From contig NZ_JAUYZJ010000036.1 of assembly GCF_030700285.1 (NCBI RefSeq), positions 1 to 47,674 on the forward strand: a stretch of DNA of 47,674 nt, read 5' to 3'. Shown piece by piece: positions 1-8,342 of this stretch. The notes beneath the pieces are model-generated. The model did not search any database, was not told where the DNA came from, and worked only from the letters and a program-made list of their open reading frames with translations. This DNA is from Methylobacterium sp. NEAU K (lineage in GTDB: Bacteria > Pseudomonadota > Alphaproteobacteria > Rhizobiales > Beijerinckiaceae). Within the stretch, counting starts at the first letter, position 1. Each line of letters starts with the position of its first letter. Both the position numbers and the translations under genes were made by a program.

Positions 1-506
1 TTCGTGCAGGCGCAGACCCACGACGGCCGAAGCTTGCGCATCCTGACGCTGATCGACGAGCACAGCCGGGCCTGCCTCGCCTTGAAGGTGGCGCGGCGCA
101 TCAACAGCCTCGGCGTGATCGAGGCGCTGGCTGAGGCGATGTGCCTGCACGGCATCCCGGAGCACATCCGCTGCGACAATGGCCCTGAACCGAAGGACCG
201 CGCAGCGAGATGGTCTCGAAGGCACTGCGCAAATGGGTCGCCAGGACAGGTCCGCAGATCCAGTACATCGCTCCAGGATCACCCTGGGAGAACGGGTATT
301 GCGAGAGCTTCAACGGCAAGCTGCGCGACGAGTGACTGCGCCAGGAGATCTTCTACTCGCTGAAGGAGGCGCAGATCGTGATCGGTCTATGGCAGAACAC
401 ATACAACCGCGTCCGACCGCATTCGTCGCTGGGCTATCGGCCGCCCGCGCCTGTCAGCTACCCGGATCTGGCGTTCCGGCTACCCATGGGTGCTACCATG
501 CAGTAG
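1..506 (+). pseudogene. IS3-family transposase OrfB remnant (left-truncated by window)
   Basis: The DDE integrase core of an IS3-type OrfB can be read only by changing frame. The first part runs to the RCDNGPE motif near 185. The second part, from about 200, contains WENGYCESFNGKLRDE, then an in-frame TGA at 334-336 where the family has Cys, then LRQEIFYSLKEAQ and VRPHSSLGY. With a frameshift and a stop it cannot make one protein. The stop TAG is at 504-506, and a plausible right end of the element (reading ...CCGGTCAGGTCA) lies at 544. Another, more deleted copy of a related element is at 24125-24367. Confidence 0.85.
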
Positions 507-544
507 CCTCGCAACTGGCCCGGTCCAAAATACCGGTCAGGTCA

Positions 545-1053
545 CCCCAATGAGCGTGGCGGTAACGACGACCTGAGGCGTGCAGGCTTCCAGAACCGAC
601 AACGTAGCCACGCTCACCGCGGACATCGAGTCCTGGCCCAAGCCGTCTGCCGCGCACGTGAAGCTCTTCGCAGCGGAACCATTAGTGTTCCCCTCGGCCG
701 GTGTTAATTTTGGCATCAACCGGCAGTGCTGCTCCATCGGCCATCATGCTGGCGAGCGTCGCTCGGCCCTCATCTCCATCAATATCCAAAACAAAAAAAC
801 CCGATTTAATGCCTGTGGCGACACCTATGTTCGCCATCGGCCAACGTTTCCACCAATTCTCAATAATTTCCATTTTTGTTGTAGCATCATCCAGGCCATG
901 CGATGTGCGTGGATGCTTACCAACGCGCGAACAGGATGCGTCTCCACAGGAGCACGCTTCAGCTGTAGGTTCATACAATGGCAAGACCGCATAGCCGGCC
1001 TTGGCAAACCAGCTCGCTTGAAGCAGCATCGGATTTACAAGCTTGATAGTCAC
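545..1053 (-). pseudogene. Bifunctional DNA primase/polymerase (prim-pol) N-terminal domain, interrupted
   Basis: The protein starts MTIKLVNPMLLQASWFAKAG and follows the prim-pol domain of phage and island replication proteins: GYAVLPLYE near the start, a small Cys segment (CSCGDASC), GKHPRT, NIGVATG, and the acidic motif FVLDIDGDEG. An in-frame TAA at 682-684 interrupts it at GRGEH-stop-WFRC, where the family reads through GEHLWF. Beyond the stop, homology continues (LDVRGERGYVVGSGSLHASGRRY) up to the IS3 end at 544, which removes the rest. The stop could be a single T-to-A change (TTA Leu to TAA). It belongs to the same minus-strand element as the integrase at 2870-4066. Confidence 0.8.
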
Positions 1054-1065
1054 CGCCGATCTCCG

Positions 1066-1386
1066 TCATACAACTAAAAGGGCGGGCAATCCCCGCCCAG
1101 TGTCATTGGCACAAATCAGGCACAAGGTTTTGATGTCGGAATTTTCGTCCATATCTTTCATAATTTGCTCGACGATGTGCCGTGCGCCCGTTTTGCCATT
1201 GTCCTCACCTACCATTTCTACGTCATATTCGAGGGCCATCTCCAAAATCTCATTATATGGCAGGCAAAATTCGTGGACGTCATCGTGAATTTCGATAAGC
1301 TTGTCGATGATGAATTTCTGCAGTTCGATTTTTAATTTGCCGTGGGCATCAATAGCTTCCTTCGCCGCACTGTGAAGCTTGGACAT
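1066..1386 (-). CDS. Hypothetical protein of the integrative element
   Basis: A 106-residue acidic, probably helical and soluble protein (MSKLHSAAKEAIDAHGK...). No family is recognised. It starts after a purine-rich GGAGGCC stretch on the minus strand, and its stop lies 12 bp before the prim-pol start, so the two were probably co-transcribed. The position between AlpA and prim-pol is typical for an accessory gene of a phage satellite or genomic island. The function is unknown. Confidence 0.6.
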   Translation of the reverse strand: MSKLHSAAKEAIDAHGKLKIELQKFIIDKLIEIHDDVHEFCLPYNEILEMALEYDVEMVGEDNGKTGARHIVEQIMKDMDENSDIKTLCLICANDTGRGLPALLVV

Positions 1387-1404
1387 CTTGGCCTCCTGAC
1401 GAGT

Positions 1405-1785
1405 TCAACATGAATTTACGACGCGATGGAACGGCATAGGCGCAATTCCCGGCGGAGAGCGAATACGGAAAAATAGACGCAGGAGAGGGTTACTTATATG
1501 GGCAAGGCGAAGTCTCTGAGCTGGTTCACAGCCCGCTTCAATGCATAGCCAGTGCTTCAGCTGATCAGAAAATTTAGCCTGGATCGATAGCCTCGCCCGG
1601 CCCGAGGGTGAGGCAACCGTTAGGCCGTTCCTCGTCCAGTTCGGGTCAGTAGAGCGAGGGCGGACACACCGCTGCGGCGACAACTTGCCGGTCGCGTCGT
1701 CATCGAACAGGGCTTGGAGACGGACGTTCGCTGGTGAAAAGCGGTGCCGGCTAAATGCGGATTTGATGTAGGTGGAGTTCGACAT
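1405..1785 (-). CDS. Hypothetical protein, weakly supported
   Basis: A 126-residue open frame (MSNSTYIKSAFSRHRFSP...) lies between AlpA and the 106-residue gene, in the same direction. The first 60 residues look protein-like. The C-terminal half is rich in Arg, Pro and Cys and could be non-coding read-through. No family or motif is recognised. It starts 27 bp after the AlpA stop, which fits a compact operon, but the coding evidence is weak. Confidence 0.35.
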   Translation of the reverse strand: MSNSTYIKSAFSRHRFSPANVRLQALFDDDATGKLSPQRCVRPRSTDPNWTRNGLTVASPSGRARLSIQAKFSDQLKHWLCIEAGCEPAQRLRLAHISNPLLRLFFRIRSPPGIAPMPFHRVVNSC

Positions 1786-1812
1786 GGCGCCGATCCGGTT
1801 GGTCGCCGCGCC

Positions 1813-2022
1813 TCAGCCCTCCTGCCCGGTAAGCAACTTGGCCTCGAATTCCCGAATGTCTTCCACGCGAAAACGAACCGCGCGGGGACCGATTTTCACG
1901 CTCTTAGGAAAATATCCGTCAGTCTGCCATTGGTGGAGCGTCGAGTTACTAATTGCATAGCGGAGCTTCACCCAAGCGCGGGTCTTGAAGCCAGTGGGAG
2001 GCAGGTCGGGGTGGTAGTTCAT
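1813..2022 (-). CDS. AlpA-type excisionase/transcriptional regulator
   Basis: A 69-residue protein matching AlpA/MerR-like winged-helix proteins of integrative elements: a central helix-turn-helix (LRYAISNSTLHQWQTDGYFP) followed by the wing KSVKIGPRAVRFRVEDIREFE, which is the hallmark of the family. An AGAGGT ribosome binding site precedes the ATG. Proteins of this family activate integrase expression or assist excision of P4-like elements, and the integrase gene lies about 850 bp upstream on the same strand. The role here is inferred from family and position. Confidence 0.85.
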   Translation of the reverse strand: MNYHPDLPPTGFKTRAWVKLRYAISNSTLHQWQTDGYFPKSVKIGPRAVRFRVEDIREFEAKLLTGQEG

Positions 2023-2110
2023 CGGACCTCTCCGGTCGTTGCGGGAGGTCGCTATAATCAGAACCGATCAGCCGTCGCACGGAATGGGAAATCCTCGTCA
2101 GGGGCTCGGG

Positions 2111-2662
2111 CTATTTCCCCCCAAACAGCACGACGGCTAGCGCCTCCTCTACCTGCGATGCTTTTACCCACGAGGGACCACCCTCAAACGGGTTGCAGAT
2201 CTCGAAAATTGCGCTGAATACAAATTCGGCCGCAGCGTTCTCAAAGCGACGTTTGACGCCTGCCCTGATATCAATATCAGTCGCTCGCGCCATCTTGATG
2301 TTGCGCGGGAGACGCCGACCGAAGATCTGCTCCCACACCGAGCACAGATCTCGCGCGGCATTCTGAAATCTTATAGCGCCCCCTTCTTTACGGTGATCGC
2401 GTTCTGCGAACGCACGGCAAGCATCGAGCAGCGTCTTGTTCGCGGCTAAAGCTACCTCAAATAAATCGCACTCTTCGAGGGCATTTTTAGGAGTAACAGA
2501 TGGCGCCTTGGAGTTCAGGCCACGGCGCACAAATGGCGACTGATCTTCGAGCGATTTAATCGCAGCGGCTAGTGGATTGACGAGCTTCTTTGCTTCTGCC
2601 TTGATTTGCGCTGACCTCTTGCGGTCGTCGAAATCGAAATCGCGCCAATAATTTCTCGCCAC
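2111..2662 (-). CDS. Hypothetical protein of the integrative element
   Basis: A 183-residue soluble protein beginning at a GTG (MARNYWRDFDFDDRKRSAQIK). It is charged and helix-rich, with no membrane segment or signal peptide. No family is recognised. It sits between the integrase and alpA on the same strand with no other plausible gene in the interval. Its lower GC and codon use resemble the island genes rather than the chromosomal genes to the right. Confidence 0.6.
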   Translation of the reverse strand: MARNYWRDFDFDDRKRSAQIKAEAKKLVNPLAAAIKSLEDQSPFVRRGLNSKAPSVTPKNALEECDLFEVALAANKTLLDACRAFAERDHRKEGGAIRFQNAARDLCSVWEQIFGRRLPRNIKMARATDIDIRAGVKRRFENAAAEFVFSAIFEICNPFEGGPSWVKASQVEEALAVVLFGGK

Positions 2663-2869
2663 CCGTTGCAGCGCCGGCCGAAGTGTAACCGCCGCAGTTC
2701 GCCAATCCGAATCTTAATCTTTAGAATGATGTCTGATGTCTCGCAGCAATCGACGATAAGCGCGAAAAGCGCCTTCGCGAGCATCGGAATCAAAGAGATG
2801 TCCTGGCCCAGCCCCAGCGTCAAAGTCGGACGTGATGTAGCGAGTATGGAGAAGGATCGTTTTCACTGC

Positions 2870-4066
2870 TCAGCTTGCTCCCCTGCAGAACGCCGCCCAT
2901 TGCTCCATCAGATCGCGCCGTTTATCCAAGAGGTCACCACGGCGATATGCGGCCTCGACCCGATTCTCGATGGTGTGCGCCAGAGCCATTTCGGCCACCT
3001 CCCGCGGCAGGTTTGTCGCCTCGGCCGACCAATCACGGAACGACAAGCGGAAGCCGTGGGCGGTGATCGGCATCTCCATCCGCCGCAGCGCCATGAGGAA
3101 GACCATGTTCGAGAGCGGCTTGGTTCCTGATCGCCCGGGGAAGATGAGCGAACTGTCGCCAGCCAGCACCTTCGCGCGCGTCAGCACTTCGCATGCCTGC
3201 CCGCTGAGCGGCACCCGGTGCTCGCGGCCAGCCTTCATCCGCGATGCTGGCACCATCCAGAGCGCCTCGGAGTCGTCGATCTCGGACCACTGAGCCCCCA
3301 GCACCTCGCTGGTGCGCGCCGCCGTTAGGATCAGGAACTCAAAGGCAAGGCGGCCGATCTCCCCCTGGCCGGACATCGCCCGCAGGCGGGCGACGAACGC
3401 GGGGACCTCGGCGTAGGGCAGCGCGGCGTGGTGCTCCTCGCGCTCGCCCTGCTTCGGCAAGCCTCTCGTGACCCCTTCAACCGGATTATCGCCGCTGCGG
3501 TGGCCGGCGGCCTTCGCCCAGTCGAGCACTGTGCCAATCCGCTGCCGCACCCGGCTGGCGGTCTCGCACTTCGTGAGCCAAATCGGCGCGAGTGCCCGCA
3601 GCACATCGGGGGTTCCGATTTGATCGACGCGCTTCGAGCCGAAATGCGGGTTGGCGTAGGTGCGCAAGGTCGTGATCCACTGCGCTGCGTGCTTCGCGTT
3701 CTTCCACGTTGCCTTGTGCTCGGCATGCACCAGCTCAGCCGCCTCGGCGAAGGTCGGAATGGTTGCCAGCGCCTTGCGTCGTTCAGCCAGTGGATCGCCG
3801 CCGTCACGTGAGACCTTGCGATAGGCCAGCGCCTTTTCGCGCGCCTCAGCGAGGCTGACGAGGCCAACACCGCCCAGCCCGATATCACGCCGCCTTCCTT
3901 GCACGACGGTGCGCAGCAGCCAACGCTTCGCGCCTGAGCGATCGACGACGAGATAGAGGCCATTGCCATCGGCATGGCGCCCAGGGGTCTTGAGCGCCCG
4001 CACTTGCACGGTCGTCAGCGCCTTTTCGGGATGCCGCCCCTTGCCACCCATCGTAGGGTCCGCCAA
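2870..4066 (-). CDS. P4-type tyrosine integrase
   Basis: A 398-residue site-specific recombinase. An N-terminal arm-binding domain of the DUF4102 type (about residues 15-95, with HADGNGLYLVVDRSGAKRWL) is followed by a SAM-like core-binding domain and the catalytic domain. Visible catalytic residues are Arg in LTAARTSEVLGAQW, the HGFR box (TAHGFRLSFRDWS), His in ALAHTIENRVEAAYRR, and the Tyr of AAYRRGDLLDKRR. Length and order match intact P4-like integrases, so it may be functional. It presumably inserted the element whose other genes lie at 545-2662. No tRNA or attachment duplication was recognised upstream of its start. Confidence 0.93.
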   Translation of the reverse strand: MADPTMGGKGRHPEKALTTVQVRALKTPGRHADGNGLYLVVDRSGAKRWLLRTVVQGRRRDIGLGGVGLVSLAEAREKALAYRKVSRDGGDPLAERRKALATIPTFAEAAELVHAEHKATWKNAKHAAQWITTLRTYANPHFGSKRVDQIGTPDVLRALAPIWLTKCETASRVRQRIGTVLDWAKAAGHRSGDNPVEGVTRGLPKQGEREEHHAALPYAEVPAFVARLRAMSGQGEIGRLAFEFLILTAARTSEVLGAQWSEIDDSEALWMVPASRMKAGREHRVPLSGQACEVLTRAKVLAGDSSLIFPGRSGTKPLSNMVFLMALRRMEMPITAHGFRLSFRDWSAEATNLPREVAEMALAHTIENRVEAAYRRGDLLDKRRDLMEQWAAFCRGAS

Positions 4067-4326
4067 ATCCAGTTACCCCACATTCTGCCCCACAACGAAT
4101 GTGGGCTGCGAGCGGATTGCAATAGACCGCGCCGGACGAAATTGTTTGCAATCGTCAAGGGCTATATCGCTGGCGCTTAAGTCATTTTTGACCGCTATCG
4201 GCTCTTGCTGTATCTCGCCGGACGATGGACTAGGGCGGTCTCCGTCTCCGCCACTTGGCCTCCAAGTGGCTGACTTCGAAAAACCTATTCGTCAGCAAAG
4301 ATTTGCAGACCGTCGGGTGGTACACG

Positions 4327-4474
4327 ATGGTCCTCGCGCCTTCCCGCTCCTGGCGGCATCCGAAGACGGGCGTCTATTGGTATCGTCGGCGCGTGCCGAG
4401 CGATCTCCGGCCACTCCTTCGAAGGAGCGAACTGAAGGAGTCCCTCGGCACCGAGGACCCGGCGTTGGCGCGGA
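4327..4474 (+). pseudogene. N-terminal fragment of a second tyrosine recombinase (DUF6538-like)
   Basis: Reading from the ATG, the segment WRHPKTGVYWYRRRVPSDLR followed by LKESLGTEDPALAR matches the conserved N-terminal domain (DUF6538) of a family of alphaproteobacterial phage-type integrases. Homology stops at about 4474. The frame then runs antisense through an IS1182-type transposase. About 50 of a usual 400-550 residues remain, so this is a relic cut by the insertion sequence. Confidence 0.7.
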
Positions 4475-4949
4475 TCTCAATGGCGCCGACGAGGCGGTTG
4501 AGACCGCGGACCGCCCCAAGGACATGGATGGCATCGGTGCGCTGGCGGCCGCGCTTGGTCAGCAGGCCGCGCTCGCGACAGTGGTTCAGCTGGGTGTCGA
4601 ACAGGAGGGCCTCGGCGCCGCCGAGCACGAGGCGGAACCGGAACTCGCTGAAGACTGAGGCATCGAATCCGGGGTCGGTTAGGTTGAGGCCGAGCAGGTA
4701 CTTCCAGTCGATGCGGGCACGCACGGCCTCGGCGGCCCGGCGGTCGGACAGGTTCTCGGCGAACTGCAGCAGCGTGACGAGGGCCAGCCGCCGGGGATAA
4801 GCCGCTGGCTGACTATTGTGCGCAACCACGCCGGCAAACTGGCCATCGGCGTAGATCGGACCGAAGGCATCGCGCAGGCTGAGATAGGCGTGGCCGTGTG
4901 GGAACGCGGCGTGGGCGATGGCGGTGGTGACCGGCTTCTGGTGCACTAC
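4475..4949 (-). pseudogene. IS1182-family transposase, N-terminal fragment
   Basis: The minus-strand frame from about 4949 reads through AFPHGHAYLSLRDAFGPIY, QPAAYPRRLALVTLLQFAEN, LSDRRAAEAVRARIDWKYLL, GLNLTDPGFDASVFSEFRFR and GRQRTDAIHVLGAVRGLNRL. This is the conserved first third of IS1182-family transposases. It ends abruptly at about 4475 against the integrase fragment, and the DDE part of the catalytic domain is absent. It is therefore non-functional. Confidence 0.8.
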
Positions 4950-5535
4950 GCCCTCGTCGTCGACCACGTAGACGATCTGCTGGGCGAGCCGGGCCGAGAA
5001 CGCGATGAGACACTCCCACCGCAGCTCGCGCCCCGCCATCGGATCCGGCGGCAGGTGGCGACAGGGCGAGAGGCCGGCCGATCAGGGCGGCGAGGCGGTC
5101 GTTCGTTTCTCCACGGTAGGCTTCGACGGCGGCGAGGGCATTTCGCGCATCGCCGCGGAAAGGCTCTGCATCCAGACCGCGTACCCAGGCGAGGTTGTCG
5201 AGGAAGTTCCCGAGCCACAGCGGGTGCCCTCTCACCTGACGGTGTAATGCGAGCATGTGCAGGCGACGGGACGCCTCGATGGCGATCGGGCCCGAACCGC
5301 GGTTCATCCGGTAGATAAGATCGCGGGGTGCCGGCAGCGGCTGCGGGCGCTCGGCGAGACCCAGCTCCGTGACGAGGCGCTCCAGAAGCGGCGCGTTCGA
5401 GCGCCGGTCGAGGATGGGCAGGACGAGGATCCGGCCGTCGGCCGCGCGGCGCCACCGATCGAGCAGGGCCGCATAATCGTAGCGGCCCGAGAACCCTCTT
5501 CCCCCCGCTTTCCAGCTCCAGTTGCGGAGCCGGCG
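4950..5535 (-). pseudogene. C-terminal remnant of a sulfotransferase-like gene
   Basis: Directly after the opgH stop, the minus strand is open without a start codon and reads FSGRYDYAALLDRWRRA, GRILVLPILDRR, LVTELGLAERPQPLPAPRD and NRGSGPIAIEASRRLHMLAL. The pattern of a YxxLLxRW segment, a strand and a later N-x-S/G-xxx-E-xxxxLH segment resembles the C-terminal half of bacterial sulfotransferase-like proteins. The frame is lost near 5060, where a shift leads into the frame of the IS1182 fragment. The N-terminal half is absent. The family assignment is tentative; the broken state is clear. Confidence 0.45.
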
Positions 5536-7308
5536 TCAGGCCTCGTCAGCTCTGATGCCGAGCTCCTCGGGGATACTGCACAGCCCGCTGCGCACCATCA
5601 GCGCTCCGAGAGCGGGTGCGGCCGAGGCGAACGCGAGCGGGATGCAGAGCAGGTGGCCGGAGAGGAGCGGCAGGCTCCACAGGAAGGCCGTGGGGCTCAG
5701 CCAGGAGATCCAGAGGGCGAGCCCGAGCCCGAAGGCGGAGCAGGGCCACAGGCGGCGGGATGCCAGCGCGAAATCCACCCGCTGAATGTCCCGGTTCTGG
5801 CGCCCCCATTCGTGCCGCCAACTGACGAGGCGCTGCGCCATGAACAGCGTAAGCCAGAAGCAGATCACCGAAAACAGGTTCAGCGAGAACACAATCTCGA
5901 CGAGGGCGCCCGAGGCGAACTTGACCCGCCCCCCGAACGAACCCGAAGCCCGCCGCGAGGCCAGGGTCTCGGCATAGCCGGCAAGCTTCGGGGCGATCGA
6001 GCCCACGAGCCACGCGAGATAGAGCGACGCCGCGAGCCAGGCCGGGAACGTGTCTTCGAGCTCGAGGAGCTTGAGCGGCAGCAGAAGGAGCGCGAGCGTC
6101 AGCGCCGGGGGCGTGAGAAACATCATCACCGCGGCGGCGAGCTGGAACCGGCTGGTGGCCGGCAGCCCCCGCAGCCCCATGAGGCGCACGTATTGCAGGT
6201 TGCCGAAGCACCAGCGCGCCTCGCGCTCTACATGGTCGAACAGCGTCGGCGGGTTCTCCTCGAAGCTCCCGCCCTCGACCGGCAGCACGCGGACCTCGTA
6301 GCCGGCCCGGCGCATCAGCACTGCTTCGATCTGGTCGTGCGAGAGGATCGGCCCGCCGAACATCCCGTCCGGCAGATCGGGGAGCCGGCAATGGGCGGCG
6401 AAGGGGGTTATCCGCACCAGGGCATTATGACCCCAGAAGGGACCACAATCGCCCATCCACCACGCCGCGCCCATCGTGTAGGGGCGCATGCCCTGGCGCA
6501 TCCCGAACTGGAAGATGCGCGCGAACGGGCTCTGCGAGGCCATCCCTACGACGAGGCTCTGGAGGATGCCGATCCGCGGATGCGCCTGCATGATCCGCAC
6601 GAGGCGCAGGATGCACGCCCCGTCCATGACGCTGTCCGCATCGAGCGGGAGCATCAACTCGTAGAGGTCGCCGAATTGCCGGCAGAAATCCTGGAGGTTG
6701 CCGGCCTTGAAGCCGCAGTTGTTCGGCCGCCGCCGGTAGAAGATGCGCTCTGCCGTCTCGGGGTACCGCTCGCGACACGCCGCCACGGCCAGCTCTTCGG
6801 CGACGGCGATGGCCGGGTCGTCGCTGTCGCTGAGGATGTGATAGGCGAAGGCGGCGCCCTCGCCGTTGGCGTCGAGGCTCGCCTTGATCCGCTCCAGCCG
6901 CGCCAGCGCCCGGCCCGGATCCTCGTTGCGCAGGGTCATCACCACGGCGGTGGCGACGCGGATCGGCTCCCGCTCCGGCACGTGGAAGGGCGCAACGGCG
7001 GCGAGGCCGGACGGCCCCATCGCGAGCAGCCGCAGCCCGATCGCCGCGTTCCAGAAGCCCATGACGGTCCAGGGCAGCGCGAGGCCGCAGCAGGCGAACA
7101 GCGCGAGATCGACCGCGCTCCAGCCCTCGGCTCCGAGCACGAGTCCCGTGAGTGCCAGCAGGGCGAGACATGTCGTCACGTTCACGGCCAGGACGCCCCT
7201 GCGACGCCACCGTAGAGTGCCGGCCGATTGTAGGCCGGCTGGCGTCGTGGAATGACCGGTGCCGCCTGTCTCCGAAACCCAGGTCCGCAGGGGGTCGACG
7301 TGCATCAT
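5536..7308 (-). CDS. opgH: Glucans biosynthesis glucosyltransferase H
   Basis: A 590-residue inner-membrane family 2 glycosyltransferase that polymerises glucose from UDP-glucose into the backbone of osmoregulated periplasmic glucans. Two N-terminal membrane segments (about 35-90) precede the cytoplasmic domain, which contains SDSDDPAIA, LPLDADS (DxD metal and nucleotide-sugar site), LSHDQIEA, and EREARWCFGNLQY (the acceptor-side R/QxxRW-like motif). At least four further membrane segments follow. It is shorter than the roughly 850-residue E. coli protein but fits short alphaproteobacterial forms. The opgG partner is not in the window. The first ATG overlaps the upstream region of the divergent dehydrogenase gene, so the true start may lie some codons downstream. 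Confidence 0.9.
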   Translation of the reverse strand: MMHVDPLRTWVSETGGTGHSTTPAGLQSAGTLRWRRRGVLAVNVTTCLALLALTGLVLGAEGWSAVDLALFACCGLALPWTVMGFWNAAIGLRLLAMGPSGLAAVAPFHVPEREPIRVATAVVMTLRNEDPGRALARLERIKASLDANGEGAAFAYHILSDSDDPAIAVAEELAVAACRERYPETAERIFYRRRPNNCGFKAGNLQDFCRQFGDLYELMLPLDADSVMDGACILRLVRIMQAHPRIGILQSLVVGMASQSPFARIFQFGMRQGMRPYTMGAAWWMGDCGPFWGHNALVRITPFAAHCRLPDLPDGMFGGPILSHDQIEAVLMRRAGYEVRVLPVEGGSFEENPPTLFDHVEREARWCFGNLQYVRLMGLRGLPATSRFQLAAAVMMFLTPPALTLALLLLPLKLLELEDTFPAWLAASLYLAWLVGSIAPKLAGYAETLASRRASGSFGGRVKFASGALVEIVFSLNLFSVICFWLTLFMAQRLVSWRHEWGRQNRDIQRVDFALASRRLWPCSAFGLGLALWISWLSPTAFLWSLPLLSGHLLCIPLAFASAAPALGALMVRSGLCSIPEELGIRADEA

Positions 7309-7347
7309 CCTTGGCTATCCGACGCGACAAGGGAAGGTGAGAGGGAG

Positions 7348-8313
7348 ACGAGGGCGCTTTGGTACACCGCCGCCGGGCAGGCCGAACTGCGGCGCGAGGT
7401 TCTCGGCCCGCCCGAGCTCGGCGCTCTCGCCGTGGAAACGGTGTGGACCGCCTTGAGCCGCGGGACAGAGCGCCTCGTCTTCGAGGGCCTCGTTCCCGAG
7501 ACCCTGTATGAGCGGATGCGCGCGCCCTCCCAGGAGGGCAGCTTCCCCTTTCCCGTCAAGTACGGCTATTGCGCCGTCGGCCGGATCGAGGGCCCGGCGG
7601 ATAAGGAACCAGCCTTCGTGTTCGCCCTGCAGCCGCATCAGGAGCACTTCGCCGCGCGGCCAGAGAGCCTCCATCGGCTGCCGCCTAGCGTTCCGCCGCG
7701 CCGCGCGATCCTCGCCGCGAACATGGAGACTGCGCTCAACGCCGTCTGGGATTCCGGCGCCGGGCCGGGCGACCGCATCGCCATCGTCGGCGCCGGTGTG
7801 GTCGGCCTGATCGTGGCCTATCTGTGCAGCGGTCTTATCGGCTGCGAGGTGACGGTGACCGACCTGCTGCCCGAGCGGGCCGCCATCGCCCGCTCCTTCG
7901 GCGCCGCCTTCGCGGAGGCCGATGCCACCGAGCCCGGCAAGGCCGACGTGGTGTTCCACGCGAGCGCCAACCCGGACGGTCTGGCCCTCGCCCTGACGCT
8001 GGGGGGCGACGAGGCGCGGGTGATGGAGTTGAGCTGGTACGGCACCCGCGCCGTGGCGGCGCCGCTCGGGCTCGATTTCCACGTCCGGCGCCTGAGCCTT
8101 GTGTCGAGCCAGGTCGGCCAGGTGGCCGCCTCGCGACGCCCGCGCTGGACCTATGCCCGCCGGATGCAGAAGGCCCTGAGCCTCCTCGCCGATCCGCGGC
8201 TCGATGCGCTGATCACGGACGAGGTCGCCTTCGCCGACCTGCCCGGCGCCCTGCCGCGGCTTCTGGCGCCAGGCGCGGGCGGCCTCTGCACGGCTGTGAG
8301 ATACGCCGCCTGA
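7348..8313 (+). CDS. MDR-family (zinc-type alcohol) dehydrogenase of the pterin-like cluster
   Basis: A medium-chain dehydrogenase/reductase with an N-terminal GroES-like domain (LSRGTERLVFEG, FPFPVKYGYCAVG) and a Rossmann domain (GDRIAIVGAGVVGLIVAYL). It resembles the BchC and threonine-dehydrogenase-related branch; the usual structural-zinc cysteine cluster is not visible. Homology begins at TRALWYTAAGQAELR, where family members begin MRALWYT. Here that codon is ACG at 7348-7350, preceded by GGAAGGTGAG. The only ordinary in-frame starts are GTG at 7300 and ATG at 7252, both overlapping opgH. The next gene starts 29 bp after the stop. The substrate is unknown; it may oxidise or reduce a side chain of the product of this locus. 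Confidence 0.85.
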   Translation, partial: TRALWYTAAGQAELRREVLGPPELGALAVETVWTALSRGTERLVFEGLVPETLYERMRAPSQEGSFPFPVKYGYCAVGRIEGPADKEPAFVFALQPHQEHFAARPESLHRLPPSVPPRRAILAANMETALNAVWDSGAGPGDRIAIVGAGVVGLIVAYLCSGLIGCEVTVTDLLPERAAIARSFGAAFAEADATEPGKADVVFHASANPDGLALALTLGGDEARVMELSWYGTRAVAAPLGLDFHVRRLSLVSSQVGQVAASRRPRWTYARRMQKALSLLADPRLDALITDEVAFADLPGALPRLLAPGAGGLCTAVRYAA

Positions 8314-8342
8314 TCCCTCACCAGAGCCACCGGAGCAAAACC

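Noticed and set aside
4067..4250. A tRNA or attachment site upstream of the P4-type integrase
   Set aside because: No cloverleaf could be drawn; only short CCACATT repeats were seen, so no attachment site is claimed.
5257..7215. A 652-residue plus-strand frame opposite opgH
   Set aside because: It is a shadow frame of a high-GC gene with repetitive Arg/Glu/Pro composition, while the minus strand has clear OpgH motifs.
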